Of a stretch of 53,001 nucleotides of DNA, positions 1 through 8,331 are shown piece after piece (the first letter of the stretch is position 1; each line of letters opens with the position of its first letter). A model generated the notes under the pieces. The model was not told the origin of the DNA and searched no databases. It worked only from the letters and a program-made list of their open reading frames with translations. This stretch comes from Gammaproteobacteria bacterium (GTDB lineage Bacteria > Pseudomonadota > Gammaproteobacteria > Enterobacterales > Alteromonadaceae). The DNA lies in assembly GCA_013373245.1 (NCBI GenBank), contig JABXID010000129.1, positions 1 to 53,001 of the forward strand, given 5' to 3'. A program made the position numbers and the translations under genes.

Positions 1-126
1 CCACATTGGCAACTTTGGTGGATTGGGCCATTGTCGGGGGCTGTATTTGTCGCGCTTGTTGGCACGTTAAGTACCAGAAGCTTGTTGAAAATGACGCCTA
101 ATCAAATGATAAGACAATTAAGTTAA
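1..126 (+). CDS. C-terminal end of a probable FtsX-like ABC transporter permease (partial)
   Basis: Frame 1 is open from the window edge to a TAA at 124-126 and gives 41 residues. They form one hydrophobic helix (LWWIGPLSGAVFVALVGTL) followed by a polar tail with the pattern TRSLLKMTPNQMIRQLS. This matches the end of FtsX/YbbP-type permeases, where a last membrane helix is followed by a conserved x-P-xx-x-LR tail on the cytoplasmic side. The match is to pattern only, because the start and most of the protein lie outside the window. It is followed by a stem-loop at 135-191. Confidence 0.5.
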   Translation, partial: PHWQLWWIGPLSGAVFVALVGTLSTRSLLKMTPNQMIRQLS

Positions 127-134
127 GTCGTTAA

Positions 135-191
135 TTTCGTATAACCATTGCATTGATTATTCATATCATTGCAATGGTTTAATATACGAAA
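135..191. terminator. Long inverted repeat between convergent genes
   Basis: The arms TTTCGTATA-ACCATTGCA and TGCAATGGT-TATACGAAA pair around a short A/T loop, with a three-base bulge. It separates the plus-strand gene ending at 126 from the minus-strand lacI-type gene ending at 203, so a bidirectional terminator role fits. There is no long T run, so termination strength is uncertain. Confidence 0.5.
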
Positions 192-202
192 CTAAATTGC
201 AT

Positions 203-1204
203 TTATTTTATTGAAGCTACAGAATTACGTTCTACCAACTTAGGAGAAAATACATTACTAATTTTTAATTTATGATGTTCATAAACATCTCTTAAAACCA
301 TATCCACGGCCATTTTAGCCATGGTCATCACTGGATAATTTATTGTGGTTAATGTTGGAAATAAATAACTAGAATAAATGATGTTATCAAAACCTATGAC
401 CGATAAATCATTAGGTAAGTCGTAGCCTAACTTTCTCGCCGTTGACATAGCACCTGATGCCATTTCGTCATTTGAGCAGACCAATGCGGTAAATTTTTTG
501 TTTTTGTGAAGCAGCTCCGTCAGGCCAATACTTCCACTTTCATGCACGTAACTACCCACGTAGAGCAGGTCTTCATCGAATTCAATACCTGCCTCTTCAA
601 GTGCCGCTTTGTGACCGAAAATACGCTCGTTTGAGTCTTCTTTCCATTTGGGACCAGAAATATAAGCGATGTTTTTGTGACCCTTACCTAATAAGGTCTT
701 GGCAGCTAGATAGCCACCAATTTTGTTATCTAAGTAAATACATTTATCGGCTATAGCTTCTACATAGCGGTTTATGATCACAATGGGCACAGTACCCCGT
801 GATAATTCGATTAGATAGTCGTCCGAGACAGCTTCAACGTGAACAATAATAGCGTCGCAATTTCGGCTTAAAAGAAATTCAATACCGTCTTTTTCACTGT
901 GCTCTTCACTATGACCTGCGGTAATGATTACGTGTTTATTTGCCTTTCTCAGCTGCTCTTCAACACCAGCCATTAACTGGCCAAAAAACGGGCCCTTTAG
1001 TTCGGGGATCAAAACTCCGACACTGTTGGTTCGATTGGAGGCGAGAGATTGTGCAGATGAGTTAGGGCGATAGCCTAGTTTGCTCATGGCATCGAGTACT
1101 TTGTCTCGGGTTTTTTGGCTTACTTTGCCATTATTATTCATGACTCGCGATACCGTTGCTAACGATACGCCTGCAAGTTCTGAAACTTCATAAATGGTTG
1201 CCAT
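203..1204 (-). CDS. LacI/GalR-family transcriptional regulator of the beta-glucoside locus
   Basis: This 333-residue protein has the standard LacI layout. Residues 1-50 are the helix-turn-helix (TIYEVSELAGVSLATVSRV), followed by the hinge helix (SAQSLASNRT, about 51-60) and a periplasmic-binding-protein-like effector domain to the end. It is the last gene of a minus-strand run after GH1 beta-glucosidase and GPH symporter, 69 bases after the symporter. Regulators with this recognition helix bind palindromes centred on CG with AAGCGCTT-like halves. Such sites occur at 4255, 4333, 16359, 16396 and 16550, so it is probably a local repressor released by a beta-glucoside or related sugar. No operator was seen directly upstream of its own start. 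The effector is not known. Confidence 0.93.
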   Translation of the reverse strand: MATIYEVSELAGVSLATVSRVMNNNGKVSQKTRDKVLDAMSKLGYRPNSSAQSLASNRTNSVGVLIPELKGPFFGQLMAGVEEQLRKANKHVIITAGHSEEHSEKDGIEFLLSRNCDAIIVHVEAVSDDYLIELSRGTVPIVIINRYVEAIADKCIYLDNKIGGYLAAKTLLGKGHKNIAYISGPKWKEDSNERIFGHKAALEEAGIEFDEDLLYVGSYVHESGSIGLTELLHKNKKFTALVCSNDEMASGAMSTARKLGYDLPNDLSVIGFDNIIYSSYLFPTLTTINYPVMTMAKMAVDMVLRDVYEHHKLKISNVFSPKLVERNSVASIK

Positions 1205-1273
1205 AGTGTCGCTTTCTCTCGAATTTATTGATTAATCACAATGCGAGCCCGATGATATAATGAAACAGCGCAA

Positions 1274-2800
1274 TTAACTAGACTGCCGGCGCTGTGCTAA
1301 CTCAAGCGACATATTTTGTTGCATAGAGTCACTGATTGGGTAAGTCATCATTAATAATGCTGCTGCGAAACCAAATGCAGCAGGGATCCAGCTCATTAAC
1401 CATTGCATGCCAGGTAAAGACGCTTCAATCGTCGTCGCGTCCATGCCGTCGTATCCATAACCTGAAAGTACTACTAACACCAAAGCTCCAGCGAAGCCGC
1501 CACCTGTTTTTTGAACAAACGTGCCGGCAGAATATATTAACCCTGTCGCTCGACGATGGTTCTTCCATTCGGAATAATCTGCGGAGTCGCCAAGCATTGA
1601 GAAAAATAGTGTTGGTAAAATCGCTGCAAAAAATTCCGCCGAGCAACCTATTAAAAAGATGGAAAATACATCGCCTTTTGGTACCCAAAATATTGCGCCA
1701 GTTAACAAGCTGGAAATAATCAACGCGATAATAAACAGTTGTTTACGCCCTAACCATTTAGATAATGGGCTGGTGCATAGTGCGCCGGCGATTGATACGA
1801 CTAATAACCCGACAAAGTATTGCCCAGTTAATAAGTTATCACCGATATAATATTTGAAGTAGTAGGCGATAACGCCATATTTGATGCCATTGAACATCAT
1901 GGTTAAAAACCCCATGCCTAGCAAAATTAACCAAGGTTTGTTGGTTAACAAGTCGATGATATCTTGTTGGCTGCTACTGATTTGACTTGTATCTTGGTTA
2001 ATCAAACGTTTTATCGCTAGATACACAAGAGCCATGATCACGACAAAGAATAAGCCCGTGGTTAAATTACGGTAATAGAAAAATAGGGTAGTGGCGAGTA
2101 AAGGAAGAATTATAAATGGTAAATTTTTAGTGAGATCTTTTAGCTCAGACGCCAAACTTGTGGAATGCTCAGTGGCTAATTGCACCCTTTCTTTTGTCGT
2201 GGCAAAAGTTATCACCATGAGTGCGACTAGAAAGCCCGCAAATACATACATGGTGTATTGGTAACCGGTTGCGTCGTCACCTTGGCCAAAATAAGCCACC
2301 ATTTCAGGTAAAAAGCCCATAACAAATAAACCACCTAAAAACGCCCCTGCAAACCGATAGCCTGACAAACTTGTGCGTTCTTTATCATCATCCGTCATTA
2401 CGCCCATAAGTGCAGAGTAGGGTACGTTATTTAGAGTGTAAGCTAAGGTGAGCCCGATGTAAGTAATGTAGGCGTATATCAACTTTCCGCCTGCATCTAG
2501 ATTAGGTGTTGTAAAAGACAAGACCATGAATAAACCAAGTGCCGGTGTTGACCATAATATCCAAGGTCTAAACTTCCCCCAACGGGTGTTGGTGCGATCA
2601 GCAATCATGCCCATAATAATATCGGTAATGCCATCAGACAGGCGAACTACCAAAAATAACATGGCGGCTGCGGCGGCAGATATGCCAAATGTATCAGTAT
2701 AAAAAACAGCTAGGTAGGCTAATGCGCCGCGCCAAACTAAATTCGCGGCGGCATCTCCCATGGCATAGCCAACTTTTTCGTAAAACGGTAGTTTCGTCAT
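1274..2800 (-). CDS. GPH-family sugar:cation symporter (MelB-like MFS), with an extra central insertion
   Basis: This 508-residue membrane protein begins LPFYEKVGYAMGDAAANLVW and contains DGITDIIMGMIADRTNTRWGKFRPW, the signature loop of glycoside-pentoside-hexuronide:cation symporters. It probably imports a glucoside across the inner membrane together with Na+ or H+. It sits 41 bases downstream of the GH1 beta-glucosidase, which would hydrolyse the imported sugar. Compared with its paralogue at 16613-17989, it carries about 55-60 extra residues in the central loop (about 218-275), including two hydrophobic stretches. These could add a pair of membrane segments. The exact substrate cannot be read from sequence. 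Confidence 0.9.
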   Translation of the reverse strand: MTKLPFYEKVGYAMGDAAANLVWRGALAYLAVFYTDTFGISAAAAAMLFLVVRLSDGITDIIMGMIADRTNTRWGKFRPWILWSTPALGLFMVLSFTTPNLDAGGKLIYAYITYIGLTLAYTLNNVPYSALMGVMTDDDKERTSLSGYRFAGAFLGGLFVMGFLPEMVAYFGQGDDATGYQYTMYVFAGFLVALMVITFATTKERVQLATEHSTSLASELKDLTKNLPFIILPLLATTLFFYYRNLTTGLFFVVIMALVYLAIKRLINQDTSQISSSQQDIIDLLTNKPWLILLGMGFLTMMFNGIKYGVIAYYFKYYIGDNLLTGQYFVGLLVVSIAGALCTSPLSKWLGRKQLFIIALIISSLLTGAIFWVPKGDVFSIFLIGCSAEFFAAILPTLFFSMLGDSADYSEWKNHRRATGLIYSAGTFVQKTGGGFAGALVLVVLSGYGYDGMDATTIEASLPGMQWLMSWIPAAFGFAAALLMMTYPISDSMQQNMSLELAQRRQSS

Positions 2801-2841
2801 AATATTCTTATTTTTATTATTTTAGCTCAAACACTTATTGT

Positions 2842-4179
2842 CTAACTACGAGATTTTATTAGTTGTTGGTAAGCTATTCCGCTGTGTTTAAGAGTTCTTT
2901 CTTGGCTTTGATAATCTACATAGGTAATACCAAAACGCTTTAGGTAACCTTCCGCCCATTCAAAGTTGTCCATTAAACTCCAAGCAAAATAACCCTGTAC
3001 ATTTACCCCTTGTTCGATTGCTGAGTCAACTGCGTTCAAATGTGATTGATAGTAATTAATTCTATCAGTATCAACAACTTCGCCATTTTCAATGGTATCA
3101 GCTATCGCTGCACCATTTTCAGTAATATAAATCGGTGGTAATGGATAACGTTTTGCTAATGACGTTAATAAGTCGGTTAATGCTTGTGGGTAGATCTCCC
3201 AACCAATGTCAGTTCTTGGATAAAGGTGTTCGTGTTCGTGGTAGAACTCACCTTCTACCTGTGGAGCCGAATAAGTTAAACGTGTGTAGTAGTTTATGCC
3301 TATGTAATCTAGAGGTTGCGCGATAATGTCAAAGTCGCCTGCTTCTATAACCGGCTTTTCGTTTTCTGGTAATAGGTCAAAAATCTTAGGGTAAGCTTTG
3401 TCAAATATTGGTTTTATGTACCATTGATTTATATATTGGTCCGCGTAATCTGTTGCTTGTAGATCTGCATCGCTGTTTGATTTTGGGTAACAAGGTGTAA
3501 AGTTCAGTACAATGCCATTTTTACTATCAGGTGAGTTTTTTTGCAGTACTTGCATGCCTAAACCGTGAGCGAGCAATATATGGTGTGCCGCTTGGCGTCC
3601 GTTTTGTCGTCCGGTTTTACCAGGTGCATGTACGCCAATTTCATAGCCTAAAAACGCGCTGCAAAATGGTTCGTTAAACGTCGCGTAGGAATATACTCGG
3701 TCTCCAAATGCTTTAGAAATCTTGTCTGCGTAGTCGGCATATAAATACGCTGTTTTACGATTTAACCAGCCACCAGTATCTTCGATATGTTGTGGTAAAT
3801 CCCAATGATAAAGTGTTACAAAAGGCTTAATATTTCTGCGGTTTAACTCGTCCAATATTTGTATGTAAAAGTCGACGCCAGCTTGATTTAATTGGCCTTC
3901 TTTATCGATAACGCGAGGCCAAGAGATAGATAAGCGATAAGCATCGACACCAATTGATTCAATCAATTCGATATCTTCAAACCATTTGTTGTAATGGTCA
4001 CAAGCGACTTCACCATTTGAGCCGTCTGCAATTTTACCCGCAGTCTGGCAGAAAGTGTCCCAAATACATGGCAGGCGGTCTTCTATTCCACCTTCAATCT
4101 GAAAAGAGGCGGTTGCGACACCGTAGACAAAAGACTTAGACATCATCGTTGATGTAGGTGGCAATGTAATTTTTGACAT
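2842..4179 (-). CDS. GH1 family beta-glucosidase (cytoplasmic)
   Basis: The protein is 445 residues, the usual length for a single-domain GH1 enzyme, with no signal peptide. The acid/base glutamate is Glu170 in TFNEPF and the nucleophile is Glu354 in YITENGAA. The family pattern at the N terminus (FVYGVATASFQIEG) and the C-terminal substrate loop (SLMDNFEWAEGY) are intact. It would hydrolyse cellobiose or other beta-glucosides in the cytoplasm to glucose. It is the first gene of a minus-strand unit with a GPH symporter and a LacI regulator. Its upstream region carries two LacI-type palindromes. Confidence 0.95.
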   Translation of the reverse strand: MSKITLPPTSTMMSKSFVYGVATASFQIEGGIEDRLPCIWDTFCQTAGKIADGSNGEVACDHYNKWFEDIELIESIGVDAYRLSISWPRVIDKEGQLNQAGVDFYIQILDELNRRNIKPFVTLYHWDLPQHIEDTGGWLNRKTAYLYADYADKISKAFGDRVYSYATFNEPFCSAFLGYEIGVHAPGKTGRQNGRQAAHHILLAHGLGMQVLQKNSPDSKNGIVLNFTPCYPKSNSDADLQATDYADQYINQWYIKPIFDKAYPKIFDLLPENEKPVIEAGDFDIIAQPLDYIGINYYTRLTYSAPQVEGEFYHEHEHLYPRTDIGWEIYPQALTDLLTSLAKRYPLPPIYITENGAAIADTIENGEVVDTDRINYYQSHLNAVDSAIEQGVNVQGYFAWSLMDNFEWAEGYLKRFGITYVDYQSQERTLKHSGIAYQQLIKSRS

Positions 4180-4254
4180 GTTTAGAACTACCCAATTGAT
4201 TATTTTCTTTTAAAACACTTGATCATTTAGCATTTTCTTCGTTTAATAGATAAA

Positions 4255-4268
4255 TGAAAGCGCTTACA
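4255..4268. promoter_or_regulatory. LacI-type operator, TGAAAGCGCTTACA
   Basis: This near-perfect palindrome is centred on AAGCGCTT, 76 bases upstream of the GH1 start. The same word recurs at 16396-16409, and the perfect form at 16359 and 16550. It is the classic LacI-family site shape and probably binds the regulator encoded at 203-1204. Confidence 0.8.
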
Positions 4269-4332
4269 TTGCTTAGGTTAATTTTATATTGCAGAAACGT
4301 CAATATCTTATTCAATAATAATTTTTAACTAA

Positions 4333-4346
4333 TGTAAGCGGTTACT
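4333..4346. promoter_or_regulatory. LacI-type operator variant, TGTAAGCGGTTACT
   Basis: This imperfect copy of the locus palindrome (one central mismatch and one terminal mismatch) lies 51 bases upstream of the sugar permease start at 4397. It is placed to control the plus-strand permease-GH3 unit, while the site at 4255 is closer to the minus-strand unit. Confidence 0.7.
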
Positions 4347-4396
4347 ATGTGATGCTAAAAACCACAAAATAATAAACCTAAACAACAGGGGGAAGT

Positions 4397-5668
4397 ATGG
4401 CTGCGAGTCCGATGCAAAATCACCAGTCAATAAACACACAATCATCTGCTAACGGAGGAGACAGTGATAATTACCGTTTTGCGTTGACGTCATTGACGTC
4501 ACTCTTTTTTATGTGGGGATTTATTACCTGTCTTAATGACATTTTGATCCCGCATTTAAAGGCCGTGTTTGACTTAACATATACACAATCTATGTTAATC
4601 CAGTTTTGTTTTTTCGGTGCTTACTTTTTGGTTTCTATACCAGCAGGTAAATTGCTTGCTAAATTAGGTTATCAAAAAGGTATAGTAGCGGGATTAATTG
4701 TCGCAGCGATTGGCTGTCTCATGTTTTATCCTGCGGCATCCTCTCATAGTTACCCTATGTTCTTGGGTGCATTATTTGTATTAGCAAGTGGAATAACGGT
4801 ATTGCAAGTTTCAGCTAACCCTTATGTAACATTATTGGGGCCTAGTGAGACCGCACCTTCTCGTCTTAACATGACGCAAGCATTTAATTCACTGGGTACT
4901 ACGGTTGCCCCGTATTTAGGTGCATTATTTATTTTAAATGAAGCGACATCGGTTATTGGTGAGTCGAAATCGGCAGAGTCAGTGCAAATGCCTTATTTAA
5001 CCTTAACGGCTCTTTTACTAATTATCGCGGCCATTTTTGCTTACATAAAACTGCCACACATCGAAAGCGCAGAAGTGGATGACGAAGAAGAAGTTCAAGG
5101 TAGCGCAACTCAATATCGCCACCTTGTGTTGGGTACAGTTGGTATCTTTGTTTACGTGGGCGCAGAAGTAGCGATTGGTAGCTTTATGATTAATTTCTTC
5201 GGTGAATCACATATCGCCGGCTTAGAAGAAATGGAAGCTGCAAAATACCTAACATATTATTGGGGCGGAGCTATGGTAGGCCGATTCATAGGTGCTGCTG
5301 TTATGCAAAAATTTGCTGCCGGTAAAGTGCTTGCTTTCAATGGACTCATGGCCGTTGTGTTACTTGCTATTACTATCTTAGGATCTGGTGCGGTAGCAAT
5401 GTGGGCGATAATTTTAATTGGCCTGTGTAACTCAATTATGTTCCCAACTATATTCAGTTTGGCACTAAAAGGCTTAGGTAAACATACAAGTCAAGGTTCA
5501 GGGTTATTGTGTTTGGCCATTGTTGGTGGCGCTATTGTACCAGTATTGCAAGGGGTCATAGCAGATGCGACGAACGTGCAGCTGTCATTTATACTTCCAG
5601 TATTTTGTTATGTGTTTATTGCCTATTACGGAGCAATTGGTAGTAAACCTCAACCGATTTTAAAATAG
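4397..5668 (+). CDS. gluP: FHS-family (GluP/FucP-like) glucose/galactose MFS transporter
   Basis: This 423-residue protein has about 12 predicted membrane segments. It carries the hallmark motifs of the fucose-galactose-glucose:H+ symporters: [19 protein letters not shown] near the N terminus, [19 protein letters not shown] and [14 protein letters not shown]. It would import glucose (or galactose) released outside the inner membrane. It is followed 9 bases later by an exported GH3 beta-glucosidase, so the pair reads as release of glucose by the lipoprotein enzyme and uptake by this permease. The start is supported by a GGGGAAG ribosome site just upstream of the ATG. The gene symbol is by family resemblance. 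Confidence 0.9.
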   Translation: MAASPMQNHQSINTQSSANGGDSDNYRFALTSLTSLFFMWGFITCLNDILIPHLKAVFDLTYTQSMLIQFCFFGAYFLVSIPAGKLLAKLGYQKGIVAGLIVAAIGCLMFYPAASSHSYPMFLGALFVLASGITVLQVSANPYVTLLGPSETAPSRLNMTQAFNSLGTTVAPYLGALFILNEATSVIGESKSAESVQMPYLTLTALLLIIAAIFAYIKLPHIESAEVDDEEEVQGSATQYRHLVLGTVGIFVYVGAEVAIGSFMINFFGESHIAGLEEMEAAKYLTYYWGGAMVGRFIGAAVMQKFAAGKVLAFNGLMAVVLLAITILGSGAVAMWAIILIGLCNSIMFPTIFSLALKGLGKHTSQGSGLLCLAIVGGAIVPVLQGVIADATNVQLSFILPVFCYVFIAYYGAIGSKPQPILK

Positions 5669-5677
5669 AGAAACGTT

Positions 5678-8242
5678 ATGAAACATATAAATAATCAACG
5701 CGCTTGGATGGTTGGCATTTGTCTAACTTCGGCGGCACTGATATCAGGCTGTGGTTCTAAAGAGCCTGCGTCAAACAATAGTAAAGACGCTTCTAAAATA
5801 TGGCCTGTACTGGACATTGCAGTTAAAAAAGAGGATGTAGTTGAAGCGAAAGTTTCTAAAATCATGGCGTCAATGACGTTGGAACAAAAAGTAGCGCAGA
5901 TGATCCAGCCTGAGATCAGAGATATCACTGTTGAAGATATGCGCAAATATGGTTTTGGCTCCTATTTAAACGGCGGTGGTTCATTTCCGCAAGGTAATAA
6001 ACACTCAACGCCTGCTGACTGGATTCAGTTAGCTGAAGATATGTATCAAGCGTCAATTGATGATTCGATGGATGGTTCAACAATTCCAACGATGTGGGGG
6101 ACTGATGCTGTGCATGGTCACAATAATGTAATCGGTGCGACGTTGTTCCCACACAATATTGGTTTGGGCGCAGCGAACAACCCAGATTTAATTGAAAAAA
6201 TCGCTGAAGTTACCGCAACGGAAGTAATGGTAACAGGTATCGATTGGGTATTTGCTCCGACAGTTGCTGTTGTGCGAGATGATCGTTGGGGCAGAACTTA
6301 CGAAGGTTATTCTGAAGATCCTGAAATTGTCCGCTCTTATGCCGCCTCTATTGTAAAAGGCTTGCAAGGTCATGCTGATAAAGACTTCCTAAGTGATAAT
6401 CGCGTGATAAGTACAGTTAAGCACTTTTTAGGTGACGGTGGCACTGTTGGGGGTGATGATCAAGGGGATAATGTAGCATCCGAGCAAGAGCTATTTGACA
6501 TTCATGCACAAGGTTACGTTGGTGGTCTAACGGTCGGTGCACAATCTGTTATGGCGTCATTCAACAGTTGGCATGGCAAGAAGATCCACGGTAGTAAATA
6601 TTTGTTAACAGATGTATTAAAAGACCAAATGGGCTTTGATGGTTTTGTGGTAGGTGATTGGAATGGTCACGGACAAATCAAAGGTTGTAGCAACGATAAT
6701 TGTCCACAAGCGGTTAATGCTGGTCTAGATATCTACATGGTGCCAACAGATGCTTGGAAACCTCTTTACGAAAATACGATCCAGCAGGTAAAAGACGGCG
6801 TGATTGCGATGTCTCGCATTGACGACGCTGTTGAACGTATCTTGCGTGTAAAAGTCAGAGCTGGTTTATTTGATAAGCCAAGCCCTGCTAAACGTCAATT
6901 CTCAGGTAAAACCGAGTTGATCGGCCAACAATCTCATAGAGATGTTGCAAGACAAGCAGTACGTGAATCACTGGTTTTGTTGAAGAACAAAAATAACATC
7001 TTGCCTTTGAATCCTAATCAAAATGTATTAGTGACGGGTGATGGTGCGGATAACATTGGTAAACAAAGTGGTGGTTGGACGATCACTTGGCAAGGAACCA
7101 ATAATACCAATGAAGAATTCCCTGGTGGTTCATCAATTTATGATGGCATAGCACAGCACGTAAAAGCTGCTGGTGGCACAGTGCAATTGTCTAGTGATGG
7201 TAGCTTTGAACAAAAACCAGACGTTGCCGTTGTTGTATTTGGTGAAGAGCCATACGCAGAAGGGCATGGTGATAGAGAACATTTAGATTATCAACGTGGC
7301 GAAAAGTCAGATTTAGCCCTGTTAAAATCGTTAAAAGCTCAAGGGATCCCTGTGGTATCAGTCTTCATCTCAGGTCGTCCAATGTGGGTGAATGCAGAAC
7401 TTAATGCTTCTGATGCATTTGTTGCTGCTTGGTTACCGGGTTCTGAAGGTAATGGTGTTGCTGAAGTGTTAATGGCGAATGTAGATGGCAGTGTTCAGTA
7501 TGACTTCAAAGGTAAGCTGTCGTTTTCTTGGCCTAAGGCGCCAACACAAGCTACGGTAAATCGTAACGATAAAGATTATACGCCTTTATTACCATACGGC
7601 TTTGGTTTGCGTTACGGTGATGAAAACGTCTTGGCTGACGATTTAAACGAAAAAGTTGAAATTGACTTAGCCGATGCACAAGTACGAAACATCTACACCG
7701 GTCAAATGCACAAACCTTGGTTGTTGTACTTAAACTCTGGTAATAAATTATCAGGTGTAAACGCGAGTACGCAATCGTTTGGTGCGGTTAGTTACCGTAC
7801 TATTGATAGAAATGTGCAAGAAGATTCGTTGTTGATGACATTGAGCGGTGAAGAGAAAGCGGGCATTAGCATCGCGAGCAAGAGCCATTTCCGTGAAGAC
7901 TTGTCGAACGACTTAGCATTCAATTCGGTATTGTCAATATTGGTAAATGTGAAAGAAAAACCGTCTTCTAGCGTTGAGATTTCTCTCAATTGTGAAGGTA
8001 CGGGTGACGCGCCAGGCAGTTGCCAAGAAAGTATTGATATTACTGAATTGTTAACGTCGTTACCTGAAAATGAGTGGCAGGAATTGTCTATCGACTTGAA
8101 ATGTTTTGCTGATATAGGCATTAAATTCAGTCAAGTTGTAATGCCGTTTGAGTTAACATCTGCAGGCTCTATGTCTCTTGGGTTAGCGGATATTAAATAC
8201 GTTCCTAACAAAGCGGGTGAAGCAACAATGAGTTGCCAATAA
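5678..8242 (+). CDS. Lipoprotein GH3 exo-beta-glucanase / beta-glucosidase (ExoP-like)
   Basis: The protein is 854 residues. It starts with a lipoprotein signal whose lipobox LISGC puts the lipidated cysteine at residue 25. The GH3 TIM-barrel domain (about 55-400) contains the nucleophile Asp327 in FVVGDWNGH. The alpha/beta sandwich domain (about 420-640) has the probable acid/base Glu523 in VFGEEPYAEGHGD. An extra C-terminal beta-rich domain (about 660-854) follows, as in the Pseudoalteromonas ExoP group that cleaves glucose from beta-1,3 and beta-1,4 glucans. It would act in the periplasm or at the outer membrane, feeding glucose to the adjacent permease. Four cysteines in the final domain (STVEISLNCEG, PGSCQES, DLKCFAD, MSCQ) suggest disulfides, consistent with export. 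Confidence 0.93.
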   Translation: MKHINNQRAWMVGICLTSAALISGCGSKEPASNNSKDASKIWPVLDIAVKKEDVVEAKVSKIMASMTLEQKVAQMIQPEIRDITVEDMRKYGFGSYLNGGGSFPQGNKHSTPADWIQLAEDMYQASIDDSMDGSTIPTMWGTDAVHGHNNVIGATLFPHNIGLGAANNPDLIEKIAEVTATEVMVTGIDWVFAPTVAVVRDDRWGRTYEGYSEDPEIVRSYAASIVKGLQGHADKDFLSDNRVISTVKHFLGDGGTVGGDDQGDNVASEQELFDIHAQGYVGGLTVGAQSVMASFNSWHGKKIHGSKYLLTDVLKDQMGFDGFVVGDWNGHGQIKGCSNDNCPQAVNAGLDIYMVPTDAWKPLYENTIQQVKDGVIAMSRIDDAVERILRVKVRAGLFDKPSPAKRQFSGKTELIGQQSHRDVARQAVRESLVLLKNKNNILPLNPNQNVLVTGDGADNIGKQSGGWTITWQGTNNTNEEFPGGSSIYDGIAQHVKAAGGTVQLSSDGSFEQKPDVAVVVFGEEPYAEGHGDREHLDYQRGEKSDLALLKSLKAQGIPVVSVFISGRPMWVNAELNASDAFVAAWLPGSEGNGVAEVLMANVDGSVQYDFKGKLSFSWPKAPTQATVNRNDKDYTPLLPYGFGLRYGDENVLADDLNEKVEIDLADAQVRNIYTGQMHKPWLLYLNSGNKLSGVNASTQSFGAVSYRTIDRNVQEDSLLMTLSGEEKAGISIASKSHFREDLSNDLAFNSVLSILVNVKEKPSSSVEISLNCEGTGDAPGSCQESIDITELLTSLPENEWQELSIDLKCFADIGIKFSQVVMPFELTSAGSMSLGLADIKYVPNKAGEATMSCQ

Positions 8243-8290
8243 CGCTTTAGAGTGAAGAGCTGACTATTGTAGTTGGCTTTTCAATGACAT

Positions 8291-8320
8291 AAAAATGGAA
8301 GCACTTAGCTTCCATTTTTT
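8291..8320 (+). terminator. Rho-independent terminator after the GH3 gene
   Basis: The stem AAATGGAAGC / GCTTCCATTT with a short ACTTA-type loop ends in a T run at 8314-8320. It lies between two convergent genes and is probably bidirectional, since an A run flanks the other side. Confidence 0.85.
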
Positions 8321-8331
8321 GCTTGGTGTTG

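Noticed and set aside
1336-1850. Plus-strand open frames opposite the GPH symporter
   Set aside because: The minus-strand frame is a clear membrane transporter across the whole stretch; the opposite frames show no motif or ribosome site.
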